Shown here: positions 1 to 6,049 of the stretch, piece after piece | Layout of the letters: every line of letters starts with the position of its first letter | How positions within the stretch are numbered: position 1 is the first letter of the stretch | Origin: Vicinamibacteria bacterium | GTDB taxonomy: Bacteria > Acidobacteriota > Vicinamibacteria > Vicinamibacterales > UBA2999 | DNA: 6,963 nt | Reading direction: 5' to 3' | Assembly: GCA_025924295.1 (NCBI GenBank) | Contig: JAICEG010000283.1 | Coordinates: 1 to 6,963 of the forward strand | Position numbers and translations under genes: made by a program | Notes under the pieces: generated by a model | Told to the model about the DNA's origin: nothing | The model's input: the letters and a program-made list of their open reading frames with translations, nothing else | Database searches by the model: none

Positions 1-449
1 CGCAGTATGGACTCCATCGCGCGCTGCGCGGTGTCAGAGGTGTGGTCCTTGAGCAATTCCGTGACGACGGTTGGTACGACCTGCCAGGAAACACCGTAGC
101 GATCCTTGAGCCAGCCGCACTGCTGCGCTTTCCGATCTCCGCCCTGGGCGAGCGCGTTCCAGTAATAGTCGATCTCGGTCTGGGTGTCGCAATTGACCTG
201 GAGCGAGATGGCTTCCGAGAACTGAAAGATCGGACCGCCGTTGAGCGCGGTGAACGGCTGTCCGTCGAGCTCGAATGCCACAGTCATCACCGAGCCCGGA
301 GGACGCCCGTGTATCTCGCGACCGACCTCACTGTAGCGGGTCACGGTCACGATTCTCGAGTTCTTGAAGATGGATATGTAAAAGTTGGCGGCTTCCTCGG
401 CCTGATGATCGAACCAGAGACAGGGCGCGATCTTCTGTGACATTGTCAT
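1..449 (-). CDS. PhnB-like VOC-superfamily protein (3-demethylubiquinone-9 3-methyltransferase-like fold), 3' end cut by window
   Basis: Reading the minus strand from ATG at 449 gives 149 codons without a stop before the window edge. The protein starts MTMSQKIAPCLWFD, followed by EEAANFYISIFKNS, a mid-section GSVMTVAFELDGQPFTALNG and a late block QQCGWLKDRYGVSWQVVP. These blocks are typical of the small PhnB/VOC proteins (Pfam 3-dmu-9_3-mt family), which form a beta-alpha-beta-beta-beta fold and are often mis-called methyltransferases. True substrates are mostly unknown. Family members are about 155-165 residues, so probably only the last 10-15 are missing. The start at 449 is preferred over the in-frame ATG at 443 because GGAG (456-459, read on the minus strand) lies 6 nt upstream of it. 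It is divergent from the DUF5916 gene. Family assignment is firm; the exact function is not known. Confidence 0.9.
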   Translation of the reverse strand, partial: MTMSQKIAPCLWFDHQAEEAANFYISIFKNSRIVTVTRYSEVGREIHGRPPGSVMTVAFELDGQPFTALNGGPIFQFSEAISLQVNCDTQTEIDYYWNALAQGGDRKAQQCGWLKDRYGVSWQVVPTVVTELLKDHTSDTAQRAMESIL

Positions 450-565
450 GTCAATCTCCGCAGACTCAGCGATTTGGTAAACGTATCCGCCGCCATTCTC
501 GTTCTACGCCTTGACGCGTGTCATGCCCGAGGCCCCGATCCCGACGGGGCAACACCTCGGCAATA
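450..565. promoter_or_regulatory. Divergent intergenic region between the VOC gene and the DUF5916 gene
   Basis: This 116-bp spacer must carry the promoters of both outward-reading genes. No clear sigma-70 pair stands out: TTGACG (511-516) is a good -35-like hexamer for the plus strand, but 17 nt later there is only CCCGAT, a poor -10. The VOC gene's Shine-Dalgarno GGAG lies at 456-459. The plus-strand side holds the hairpin annotated separately. If DUF5916 translation really began at the GTG at 518, part of this spacer would be coding. Confidence 0.4.
532..550 (+). promoter_or_regulatory. GC-rich hairpin in the probable 5' leader of the DUF5916 gene
   Basis: GCCCCG (532-537) and CGGGGC (545-550) are perfect complements around a 7-nt loop (538-544), giving a 6-bp all-GC stem that ends 15 nt before ATG 566. 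It is followed by no T-tract, so it does not look like a terminator. It could limit or shape access to the ribosome-binding region of the downstream gene, or be chance in GC-rich DNA. Confidence 0.25.
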
Positions 566-2782
566 ATGGTGACCCTAACTGCAATGTCATCATTCTCAGT
601 CCCCGTGTGGGTCGCGGGCATCGTCTTGGCCGGCGCAAGCCTGTCACCGGCGTGGGCTCAGTCACCTCAACCGCAGGCACCTGTGTCGAACGGTGCAAAT
701 ACCCGACCGGTTGCCTCGGCGTACCGCGTCACCGACGCTGTGACGATCGACGGCGTCCTCGACGAAGGCATGTGGCTGGAGGCCACGCCGCTGCGAGGTT
801 TCATCCAGGCGGAGCCGTTCGAGGGGCTGCCCGGCTCCGAGACGACCGAGGTCCGCCTGCTCTACGACGATGAGGCGATTTACATCGGCGTCACTCTGCA
901 CGATCGCGATCCCTCGCTCATCGTCACGACCGAAACGCGCCGGGACGCCGACCTCGAAGACATGGACTCGTTCCAGATGATCTTCGACACGTTTCACGAT
1001 CGGCAGAATGGGTTCGTGTTCGGAACCAACGTCGCGGGGATCCAGTACGACGCGCAGGTACGCGACCAGGGAGAGGAAGAAGACAACTGGGACGGCAGCT
1101 GGGAGGTGCGTACCAGCATGTCACCCACCGGATGGGTAGCCGAATTCAAGATTCCGCTGCGCACGCTGCGATACGGACCGGCGCCGCAGACGTGGGGCAT
1201 CAACTTCCATCGCAACATCCAGCGCACGCGCGAGCGGACGTACTGGGCGCCGCTCGAACGGATTTATCAGCTCAGTCGTCTGACATCTGCCGGAGAACTG
1301 CGCGGGCTCGAGCTCGGCACGCCACGTAATTTCAAGATCCTGCCGTATGTGGTCGGCTCTGCGGACCGGAACTTCTTTCCCGGTTCCGAAACCAATCTGG
1401 ACGGCGACTTCGGCGGCGACGCCAAGATCGGCATCACGCCGAGCCTCAACCTCGACCTGACCTACAACACCGACTTCGCGCAGGTCGAGGTCGACGACGA
1501 GCAGATCAACCTGACGCGCTTCAACCTGCGCTTTCCAGAGAAACGACCGTTCTTCCTCGAGAACGCCGGTCTCTTCACGGTCGGAAAAGAGGAAGAGGTC
1601 GACCTGTTCTTCAGCCGCCGCATCGGCTTGGACGAAGACGGTGCGATCGTGCCGATCCTCGCGGGCGGACGTCTCACCGGCAAAATGGGCGGGGTCAACG
1701 TCGGCGTCCTGAACATGCAGACCGAGGACATCCGCCTGGTGTCGGCCAACAACTTCTCGGTGGTGCGTCTCAGCCGCGAGTTGCCGAACCGTTCAGGCAT
1801 CGGTGCGATGTTCGTGAATCGATCGGGCACGGGAGATCTCTCGCCCTCCGGCGACTGGAACCGCACGTGGGGAGTCGACGGCCGCTACGGCGTCGGTGAG
1901 TACTTCACGATGGCCGGCTTTGCTGCGCGCACGGAGACGCCGGGCCTGACCGGGCGGGACTACGCCTTCAACGTCGATTCCGAGTACAACGATCGCACGC
2001 ACCGCGTCGGCTTCGAGTACGGGCGAACCGGGGAGGACTTCAACCCCGAGGTCGGGTTCCTCGAAAACGAGGACGGCTACAGCCGCGTCCACGGCCGGTA
2101 CCACCTCACGATGCGGCAGCAGAAGATTCGTGACTGGGGATTCCGCGAATGGCAGCCCCACGTGCAGTACACCCGTTACGAGTATCTCGATGGTGGCTTG
2201 AGTCGTGCCAACCTGCACCTGGACAACCACTGGGATTGGGAGAACGGCAATCGCATCGATACCGCGCTGAACGGAGAGTGGGAGGGATTCCGCGAACCGT
2301 TCGAGATCTATCCGGGCATCGTCGTGCCAGTTGGAGAGCACGGCGGTCTGTACTATCGAATGCGAGCAAACAGCGATCAGAGGAAGTGGATGTCTGCCGA
2401 ACTCGAATGGGAGGTCGGCCGGTTCCTCACCGGAACGCAGAACAGCCCGACGCTCGAGGTGGTGATCAGACAGGGCGGCCGGTTCACGCTCGACGGTACG
2501 TGGTCGTATCGGTCGATCAATCTGCCCGAGGGTGCGTTCGACACGAATCTCGCCAACATGCGCGTCACGTACAACTTCACGCCCTCAGTGTTCGTGCAGA
2601 GCCTCATCCAGTACAACGACAGGACCAGCCGCTGGTCCACCAACCTGAGATTTCATGTCCTCGAGACCGCTGGCACCGGCTTGTTCGTCGTCTACAACGA
2701 CACGGAAAGCCTGCGCGGCCTCGGCCCGGTCAACCGCGCGTTCATCGTCAAGTACGTGCGGCAGTTCGATCTGATTCGGTAG
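566..2782 (+). CDS. Secreted CBM9-like / DUF5916 domain protein, probable outer-membrane beta-barrel
   Basis: The 738-residue protein (from ATG 566) begins with a hydrophobic export signal, VWVAGIVLAGASLSPAWA, with likely cleavage at AWA|Q near residue 31. Residues about 53-235 form a CBM9-like carbohydrate-binding-type domain, marked by TIDGVLDEGMWLEA, VRLLYDDEAIYIGVTLHD, DSFQMIFDTFHD and GWVAEFKIPLRTLRYG. From about 255 to the end it matches the DUF5916 pattern: LNLDLTYNTDFAQVEVDDEQ and FPEKRPFFLENAGLF, then many alternating aromatic/polar strands like a beta-barrel. The family is common in Acidobacteriota and Bacteroidota; a role in binding or uptake of polymers is inferred, and no catalytic residues can be assigned. 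An open frame extends upstream to GTG 518, but the arginine-rich extra residues would spoil the signal peptide, so 566 (or ATG 584) is preferred. No strong Shine-Dalgarno is visible. The next gene starts 12 bp downstream, suggesting an operon. Confidence 0.88.
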   Translation: MVTLTAMSSFSVPVWVAGIVLAGASLSPAWAQSPQPQAPVSNGANTRPVASAYRVTDAVTIDGVLDEGMWLEATPLRGFIQAEPFEGLPGSETTEVRLLYDDEAIYIGVTLHDRDPSLIVTTETRRDADLEDMDSFQMIFDTFHDRQNGFVFGTNVAGIQYDAQVRDQGEEEDNWDGSWEVRTSMSPTGWVAEFKIPLRTLRYGPAPQTWGINFHRNIQRTRERTYWAPLERIYQLSRLTSAGELRGLELGTPRNFKILPYVVGSADRNFFPGSETNLDGDFGGDAKIGITPSLNLDLTYNTDFAQVEVDDEQINLTRFNLRFPEKRPFFLENAGLFTVGKEEEVDLFFSRRIGLDEDGAIVPILAGGRLTGKMGGVNVGVLNMQTEDIRLVSANNFSVVRLSRELPNRSGIGAMFVNRSGTGDLSPSGDWNRTWGVDGRYGVGEYFTMAGFAARTETPGLTGRDYAFNVDSEYNDRTHRVGFEYGRTGEDFNPEVGFLENEDGYSRVHGRYHLTMRQQKIRDWGFREWQPHVQYTRYEYLDGGLSRANLHLDNHWDWENGNRIDTALNGEWEGFREPFEIYPGIVVPVGEHGGLYYRMRANSDQRKWMSAELEWEVGRFLTGTQNSPTLEVVIRQGGRFTLDGTWSYRSINLPEGAFDTNLANMRVTYNFTPSVFVQSLIQYNDRTSRWSTNLRFHVLETAGTGLFVVYNDTESLRGLGPVNRAFIVKYVRQFDLIR

Positions 2783-2794
2783 ACTGCTGGATCA

Positions 2795-3445
2795 GTGCGG
2801 CATCGAGTTTTCCTGCTGTCCCCGGCCAACTGCGGAGGTGTGAGAGCGCGGCGCGTCGTGTCCGACGCTGCGCAGTTCCCGCTCGCGGCACAACTGCGGA
2901 GCCCCGAGGGCGCTCCACTCGGTGACGTGTTTGCGTTCGTCAGCGGCCTCTACTTTCGCGGGAAGCTGGCGTACGCGCGGCGATTCAGCTGTCCGCCGGA
3001 TCCGACGGATCGATTCGTCGCGAGCGGAGTGCTGGTCATTACGCCGAACGCCGGTCTGCGGGCTGCCGATGTCGCCGTGACGCGCGAATCGATCCAGGCG
3101 TTTGCCGGAGAGCCGATCGATCTCACGAACGCGCGCTACCGTCGCCCGCTCGAGCAGGGCGCGCGCACGCTCTGTGCGAGCCTCGGACCTGATTGCGACG
3201 TCGTACTGCTCGGGAGCATCGCCTCCGGGAAGTACGTCGAGGTGCTGCTCCCGATCTTTGGCGATCGCCTGCTGTTCCCGCCTGCCTTCGTCGGCCGTGG
3301 TGACATGAGTCGCGGTGGCCTCATGCTGCGTTGCGCGGCGAGCGGCGAGGAACTGGAATACACACCCGTCGGCGGGGCAGTGCGGCAGGGGAGTCATCCT
3401 CCGAAGCTCGATCCCGCGACACGGGTGCGATTCAGCGGGAGTTAA
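2795..3445 (+). CDS. Conserved hypothetical protein, 216 residues, function unknown
   Basis: The frame starts at GTG 2795, 12 bp after the DUF5916 stop, and ends at TAA 3443-3445. It reads as a real soluble protein: no signal peptide or membrane segment, and compact motif-like blocks: LLSPANCGG (residues 7-15), FVSGLYFRGKLAYARRF (48-64), VLVITPNAGL (79-88), DVVLLGSIASGKYVEVLL (135-152), FGDRLLFPPAFVGRGDMSRG (155-174). I recall similar hypothetical proteins with the same blocks but cannot attach a named family. A GxxxxGK stretch at 140-146 lacks the following Ser/Thr of a Walker A motif. GTG is the only practical start before the LLSPANCGG block; the ribosome site is weak (GGA at 2789-2791, only 3 nt away), so translational coupling to the upstream gene is plausible. 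Being a real gene is likely; function is unknown. Confidence 0.8.
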   Translation: MRHRVFLLSPANCGGVRARRVVSDAAQFPLAAQLRSPEGAPLGDVFAFVSGLYFRGKLAYARRFSCPPDPTDRFVASGVLVITPNAGLRAADVAVTRESIQAFAGEPIDLTNARYRRPLEQGARTLCASLGPDCDVVLLGSIASGKYVEVLLPIFGDRLLFPPAFVGRGDMSRGGLMLRCAASGEELEYTPVGGAVRQGSHPPKLDPATRVRFSGS

Positions 3446-3518
3446 CCGAACTTCGCCGTAGACACGGTTGCCACGAAGGACACGAAGCATTCAGCCATCC
3501 TCGTGATCGTCGTGGCCC
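3446..3518. other. Convergent intergenic junction
   Basis: These 73 bp lie between the stop of the 216-residue protein gene (plus) and the stop of the bactofilin-like gene (minus). They contain a short CACGAAG direct repeat (3472-3487) and most of the left arm of a bulged hairpin (3505-3528), both annotated separately. No gene is seen here. Confidence 0.6.
3472..3487 (+). repeat. Short direct repeat CACGAAG, period 9
   Basis: CACGAAG occurs at 3472-3478 and again at 3481-3487, separated by GA. This style of intergenic sequence (runs of CACGAAG-GA units) is, from memory, a recurring interspersed motif in several environmental phyla; here only two units are present, so it may be the eroded end of a longer element. 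Role unknown. Confidence 0.45.
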
Positions 3519-3528
3519 TCACGCGATC
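3505..3528. terminator. Possible bidirectional hairpin terminator at the convergent junction
   Basis: GATCG (3505-3509) pairs with CGATC (3524-3528), and CGTG (3511-3514) pairs with CACG (3520-3523). This gives a 9-bp stem with one bulged T (3510) and a 5-nt loop (3515-3519). It overlaps the stop codon of the minus-strand bactofilin-like gene and lies about 60 bp after the plus-strand gene. Neither strand shows a T-tract after the stem, so intrinsic termination is doubtful; it could instead stabilise 3' ends or be chance. Confidence 0.3.
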
Positions 3529-4643
3529 GGATGCAGCACCCTGTGCGATCGTCGCTCCAGCACCAGTGCGCCCATCCCGACGATGAGCACGATCGCGGTG
3601 ATCACGAAGCCGACTGTCGGAAGCGACATCAGGAGCGAGACGACAAGCACCCCCACAATCAGACGCACCCAGGGTGATGACCGCATCACGGGCAGGCGCG
3701 CGGTCAGCCATTCGCCGGTCGTGTACGACACGAACACCGCTGCGAGCAGCAGCATTGCGACGTAGAGCGCGAGCATGACGATGGCAAGCGGGATGCCGAC
3801 GATTGTTACCGCCAGGGCAGCGACGGCCAGCGGTATGACGATGAGCACGACCAGCCCGCTGAGGATTGACGCCAGTTTCCGCGCTCGCAAAGTGTCTGCG
3901 ACGTGAACCGGCCAGGCGGGTGCGAATGCCGTCGCGGTCACTCCGAGAATCAACAGGCCCAGGAAGATCGGAAGCCACTGACCCGGCCACGCCAGCCATC
4001 GCCCTTCATTCACGTCCTCGAAGCGGACCTGGCCAAGCACCTGTGCGTCCGGTGAAATCTCAGGCGGCTCGTTTGCGCGCACGACGAGATCTCCGCGAAT
4101 GACGGCGCCTGGCAGAACAGTGACTCGATTGGCACGCGCCCTCACGACGCCTCCGACTTCGGCCCCGATGCGCGCCGTCTGGGCGCCGATCGTGAGATCT
4201 CGATCGATGCGTCCTTCGGCGGTGACCGTGTTGCCCGCGAGTCGTGCGTCGTGGCCGATGACGGCGTTGCGTCCGAAGTTCACGACGCGGCCAGCGACCA
4301 TGGCGTTGTTGCCTACCGGGCTGTCCACGATGACGGTCTCGCCCGCCGCCCAGACATCGTTGCCCACCTTGCCATCGAGCCTGACGGATCGCCCCGCGCT
4401 CATGACGTAGCCGTGGACGGGACCATCAATCGTCACCTCCCCGCCCGCGGCGGCGACGTCACCCGCGACCTCGCTCTGCACGTGAACGATGCCTCCAGCC
4501 GTGACGATGTCGTCGGCGATGCGTTCTTCGGCTCCCGCGGTAGTCGCCGTATCCCTGGACTGCGCCCTGGCAGCATCACCCCAGCTGTAGACACAGATCA
4601 GAATGAGCGCCAGGAGTATTCCCATCTTTTTTTTCGAGTACAT
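3519..4643 (-). CDS. Secreted bactofilin-like (polymer-forming) beta-helix protein with C-terminal membrane domain
   Basis: The 374-residue protein starts at ATG 4643, chosen because AGGGG (about 4650-4654, minus strand) lies 6 nt upstream; the longer open frame to 4973 lacks coding character and overlaps the divergent gene. Residues 1-27 are an export signal (MYSKKKMGILLALILICVYS, cleavage near ARA|Q). Residues about 42-207 are short repeating turns rich in G, V and A, such as GDVAAAGGEVTIDGPVHGYV and GNDVWAAGETVIVDSPVGNN, as in bactofilin-type right-handed beta-helices. After a linker with WLAWPGQW there are 4-5 hydrophobic segments, at about 223-245, 258-282, 283-308, 326-343 and 344-362. 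Classical bactofilins are cytoplasmic and lack this membrane part, so this is a periplasmic-facing, membrane-anchored variant. Such proteins are usually labelled polymer-forming cytoskeletal protein; an envelope scaffold role is inferred. Confidence 0.82.
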   Translation of the reverse strand: MYSKKKMGILLALILICVYSWGDAARAQSRDTATTAGAEERIADDIVTAGGIVHVQSEVAGDVAAAGGEVTIDGPVHGYVMSAGRSVRLDGKVGNDVWAAGETVIVDSPVGNNAMVAGRVVNFGRNAVIGHDARLAGNTVTAEGRIDRDLTIGAQTARIGAEVGGVVRARANRVTVLPGAVIRGDLVVRANEPPEISPDAQVLGQVRFEDVNEGRWLAWPGQWLPIFLGLLILGVTATAFAPAWPVHVADTLRARKLASILSGLVVLIVIPLAVAALAVTIVGIPLAIVMLALYVAMLLLAAVFVSYTTGEWLTARLPVMRSSPWVRLIVGVLVVSLLMSLPTVGFVITAIVLIVGMGALVLERRSHRVLHPIA

Positions 4644-4769
4644 GACGTTCCCCTTCTCGAGCAGAACCAGAGATCTGTCTTCAAAGGGCGGTCCAATGAG
4701 GCGTTGAGCTGGTTGCGGATGAGGAATAATGCCCGGACCAACACGGCAGTTGGGTATTCGGAGGGACCG
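4644..4769. promoter_or_regulatory. Shared divergent control region of the bactofilin-like and NHL-propeller genes
   Basis: This 126-bp spacer separates two outward-reading genes with well-placed ribosome sites: AGGGG for the minus gene at about 4650-4654 and GGAGGG for the plus gene at 4760-4765. The plus-strand promoter candidate is listed separately. For the minus strand the best -10-like hexamer is CATTAT around 4727-4732, overlapping the plus-strand -10, without a convincing -35. No operator-like palindrome was noticed. Confidence 0.5.
4704..4732 (+). promoter_or_regulatory. Candidate sigma-70-type promoter for the NHL-propeller gene
   Basis: TTGAGC (4704-4709) is followed after exactly 17 nt by TAATGC (4727-4732). 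Hexamer matches to the consensus are partial but the spacing is ideal. Transcription would start near 4739-4741, leaving a leader of about 30 nt that includes the GGAGGG ribosome site before ATG 4770. Visual call only. Confidence 0.4.
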
Positions 4770-5942
4770 ATGGATCGGATTCGCATCACGGGAACGCTGG
4801 TCGCCGTTGCGGCGTGCGCCGCTTCTTTCACGACTGGTCGCAGCGGCGTGACAGCGCTGGCGCAGGGCGCACAGGTGCCGATCTTCGAGTACGACGCGAC
4901 GTTCCCGAAGCCGCTGCCGGAGAACTGGGCGATCGGTCCCATCGGCGGACTTGCCGTCGATCGACAGGACCATCTGTTCGTCGTGCAGCGCCCCGGTACG
5001 CTGCTCAACAACGAGCGCATGTCGGGCGCTGACGACAAGCCACCGAAGGCCGACTGCTGTGTGCCGGCGCCGCCCGTACTCGAATTCGATCAGAACGGTA
5101 CGCTCGTCAACTCGTGGGGTGGTCCCGGTGCGGGCTACGACTGGCCGCAGTCAGAGCACGGTGTGTTCGTAGACCAGAAGGACGTGGTGTGGCTGGCGGG
5201 CAATGGCGCGAAGGACCATCAGTTGCTGACATTCACGCGCCAGGGCAAGTTCATTCGTCAATTCGGCAAGGCCGGCATGAGCAAGGGCAGCGCTGACACG
5301 TCGAACCTGCGTGGCCCAGCCAATCTCGTCGTCGATGCCACGAGCAATGAAGTGTACGTGGCTGACGGTTACGGCAATCGCCGTGTCATTGTCCTCGACA
5401 GCAACACGTTTGCGTTCAAGCGCATGTGGGGCGCGTACGGCAACCGTCCGGACGATGCCGACCTTGGCCCGTACAACCCGGACGCGCCGCCGGCGCAGCA
5501 GTTCCGCCTGCCGCACAACATCTCGGTCTCGCGCGACGGCCTCGTATACGTGGCCGACCGGCCCAACAATCGCATCCAGGTGTTTCGAAAGGACGGCACT
5601 TTCGTCAGGGAGGCGTTCATCTCGCGACGGACGCTGCTCGCTGGCGCGGCGTCGGGCTTCGCGCTGTCGGCCGATCCCGAGCAGCGCTTCCTCTACATGA
5701 TCGATGGCGCCAACCATCACGTGTGGATCCTGAACCGCAGCACGCTGCAGGTCATCGCCCGCTTCGGGCAGCAGGGGATCTTCGGCGGCTCACTCAACGT
5801 GCCGCACGCGGTCGCCGTGGACAGCAAGGGCAATATCTACGTCGGCGAGAACTTCGACGCCCGCCGCTTTCAACGCTTCCTGTTCAAGGGGCTGGGCACA
5901 CCGAAACCGGGAATGATCCCGCCGACGACGATCGTGGAATAG
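4770..5942 (+). CDS. Secreted NHL-repeat six-bladed beta-propeller, peptidyl-alpha-hydroxyglycine alpha-amidating lyase-like
   Basis: The 390-residue protein starts at ATG 4770, with GGAGG (4760-4764) 5 nt upstream. Residues 1-32 look like an export signal (VAVAACAASF, ending near ALAQG). The rest is a propeller with NHL-type strands at about 57-72, 126-145, 183-214, 246-276, 297-323 and 345-372, e.g. NEVYVADGYGNRRVIVLD and GLVYVADRPNNRIQVF. The order of blocks matches the catalytic core of animal amidating lyase. By motif alignment from memory, Arg74, His130, Tyr201, His249, Arg264 and His346 fall at the catalytic Arg/Tyr and zinc-ligand His positions, while the Asp after the third His is Ala347. 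A vicinal Cys96-Cys97 pair sits before PAPPVLEFDQNG. No monooxygenase partner is encoded nearby, so the substrate is unknown and peptide amidation should not be assumed. The gene is monocistronic in this window. Confidence 0.85.
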   Translation: MDRIRITGTLVAVAACAASFTTGRSGVTALAQGAQVPIFEYDATFPKPLPENWAIGPIGGLAVDRQDHLFVVQRPGTLLNNERMSGADDKPPKADCCVPAPPVLEFDQNGTLVNSWGGPGAGYDWPQSEHGVFVDQKDVVWLAGNGAKDHQLLTFTRQGKFIRQFGKAGMSKGSADTSNLRGPANLVVDATSNEVYVADGYGNRRVIVLDSNTFAFKRMWGAYGNRPDDADLGPYNPDAPPAQQFRLPHNISVSRDGLVYVADRPNNRIQVFRKDGTFVREAFISRRTLLAGAASGFALSADPEQRFLYMIDGANHHVWILNRSTLQVIARFGQQGIFGGSLNVPHAVAVDSKGNIYVGENFDARRFQRFLFKGLGTPKPGMIPPTTIVE

Positions 5943-5957
5943 GTGCTCGGGAAACTG

Positions 5958-6049
5958 TCAACTCCCAACCTCCAACTCCCAACTTGCAACGGGCCCGGAT
6001 GCCTTGGGAGTTGGGACTTGGGAATTGGTAGTTGGGCGTTGGGAGTTGA
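5958..6049. repeat. Inverted heptanucleotide-repeat element between convergent genes
   Basis: The left arm (5958-5990) is a period-7 series of AACTCCC-like units: AACTCCC, AACCTCC, AACTCCC, AACTTGC. The right arm (about 6004-6049) is the opposite-strand series TTGGGAG, TTGGGAC, TTGGGAA, TTGGTAG, TTGGGCG, TTGGGAG, TTGA. The outer ends are perfectly complementary for 12 bp (5958-5969 with 6038-6049), inner units pair imperfectly, and a GC-rich centre (5991-6003) forms the loop. The element fills almost the whole space between the propeller stop (5942) and the AraC-gene stop (6050-6052). It resembles heptamer short tandem repeats known from cyanobacteria in style only. It may act as a bidirectional transcript-end structure. 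Confidence 0.75.

Noticed and set aside
42..440. Plus-strand open frame of 132 codons at the left end
   Set aside because: It is the antisense shadow of the VOC gene, whose minus-strand translation matches a known family; the plus-strand product shows no recognisable motifs.
446..496. 16-codon upstream frame on the minus strand whose stop overlaps the VOC start (ATGA)
   Set aside because: It has no ribosome-binding site or recognisable leader-peptide content; the overlap is easily chance.
3212..3232. Walker A-like GxxxxGK (GSIASGKY) in the 216-residue protein
   Set aside because: The Ser/Thr after Lys is missing (Tyr instead), it lies mid-protein without a visible Walker B, and homologues as I recall them do not keep the GK pair.
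4251..4769. Upstream extension of the NHL-propeller frame to 4251
   Set aside because: It runs antisense through the bactofilin-like gene, and ATG 4770 has a well-spaced GGAGG and is followed by an export signal.
4644..4973. Upstream extension of the bactofilin-like frame to 4973
   Set aside because: It overlaps the start of the divergent propeller gene, is rich in Arg without motifs, and would bury the signal peptide; ATG 4643 has a good ribosome site.
5958..6049. CRISPR array interpretation of the repeats
   Set aside because: Units are 7 nt with no spacers and sit in inverted arms, unlike CRISPR repeats.
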